From contig NZ_LT899436.1 of the NCBI RefSeq assembly GCF_900198195.1, forward strand, positions 3,741,001 to 3,805,000: DNA of 64,000 bases, in the 5' to 3' direction. Within the stretch, counting starts at the first letter, position 1. The number at the start of each line of letters is the position of its first letter. Below the pieces are notes generated by a model that was not told where the DNA came from, searched no databases, and was given only the letters and a program-made list of their open reading frames with translations. Positions 63,998-64,000 of this stretch are shown piece by piece. Origin of the DNA: Tenacibaculum jejuense. Lineage in GTDB: Bacteria; Bacteroidota; Bacteroidia; Flavobacteriales; Flavobacteriaceae. The position numbers and the translations under genes are program-made.

Positions 63998-64000
63998 TAC

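Overview
The window is a low-GC (about one third G+C by eye), densely packed chromosomal segment of a flavobacterium (Bacteroidota, most like the marine Flavobacteriaceae such as Tenacibaculum or Polaribacter; the genus cannot be fixed from this sequence alone). The signs are TonB-dependent receptors with carboxypeptidase-regulatory-like N-termini, a LytS/LytTR pair, a MoaC-MoaB fusion, a PafA-type phosphatase, the gene order rplQ-carA-eno-gltA, and promoters of the Bacteroidota TAnnTTTG type. No phage, insertion sequence, CRISPR array or plasmid function was found.

Layout. 1-6 kb: the end of an outer-membrane protein gene, a PA0069-type radical SAM gene, a TonB receptor and a LytS/LytTR two-component pair. 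6-7.5 kb: aroC and tRNA-Ser. 7.6-15.8 kb: an OmpA-like gene, then a minus-strand molybdenum cofactor operon (xdhC, mocA, moeA, tauE-like, moaD, an unknown lipoprotein gene, moaE, moaCB, moaA) with a 7-bp tandem repeat array touching the moaCB start codon. 15.9-20.2 kb: an OmpA protein built from 23-residue repeats, ppx, sixA, pdxH. 20.3-24.7 kb: an AraC/GyrI-type regulator followed by a TonB receptor, a DUF2141 gene and a small TPR-like gene; the receptor and the DUF2141 gene carry equally spaced candidate operators. 24.7-30.3 kb: a DUF389 membrane protein, a nitric-oxide sensing set (response regulator, H-NOX, histidine kinase), two orphans, tRNA-Tyr and tRNA-Lys. 30.3-37 kb: an Mla-type ABC pair, pafA, and a cluster of small secreted very basic paralogues around ctlX.

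37-49.8 kb: a thiamin locus on the minus strand led by a TPP riboswitch (thiS, thiC, TenI-like thiE, thiD, thiE, thiG, thiH, and further down a thiF/moeB-rhodanese gene). It is interrupted by two four-helix-bundle (S23/IVP) genes, by REP-like palindromes and short-period repeats, and by secreted hydrolase genes. 49.9-55.8 kb: a small protein that looks like a cytosolic cystatin (stefin), a DDAH-like hydrolase, gltA, eno, a DUF1330 gene and carA. 55.8-63.2 kb: rplQ, rpoA, rpsD, rpsK, rpsM, rpmJ, infA, secY, rplO, rpmD, rpsE, rplR, rplF, rpsH. The ribosomal block stops abruptly at rpsH. Instead of rpsN/rplE there are 600 bases without genes and then a 5S rRNA gene, so the S10-spc cluster appears split at an rRNA operon.

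How parts fit together: the Moco operon makes MoaD and the thi locus makes ThiS, both ending in Gly-Gly. The only E1-type adenylyltransferase visible (37.9-39.0 kb) may serve both. The strongest candidates for undescribed biology are the cystatin-like protein, the family of small basic secreted paralogues, the AraC-type regulon with 21-bp spaced sites, and the short-period repeats that mark junctions inside the thi and Moco operons.
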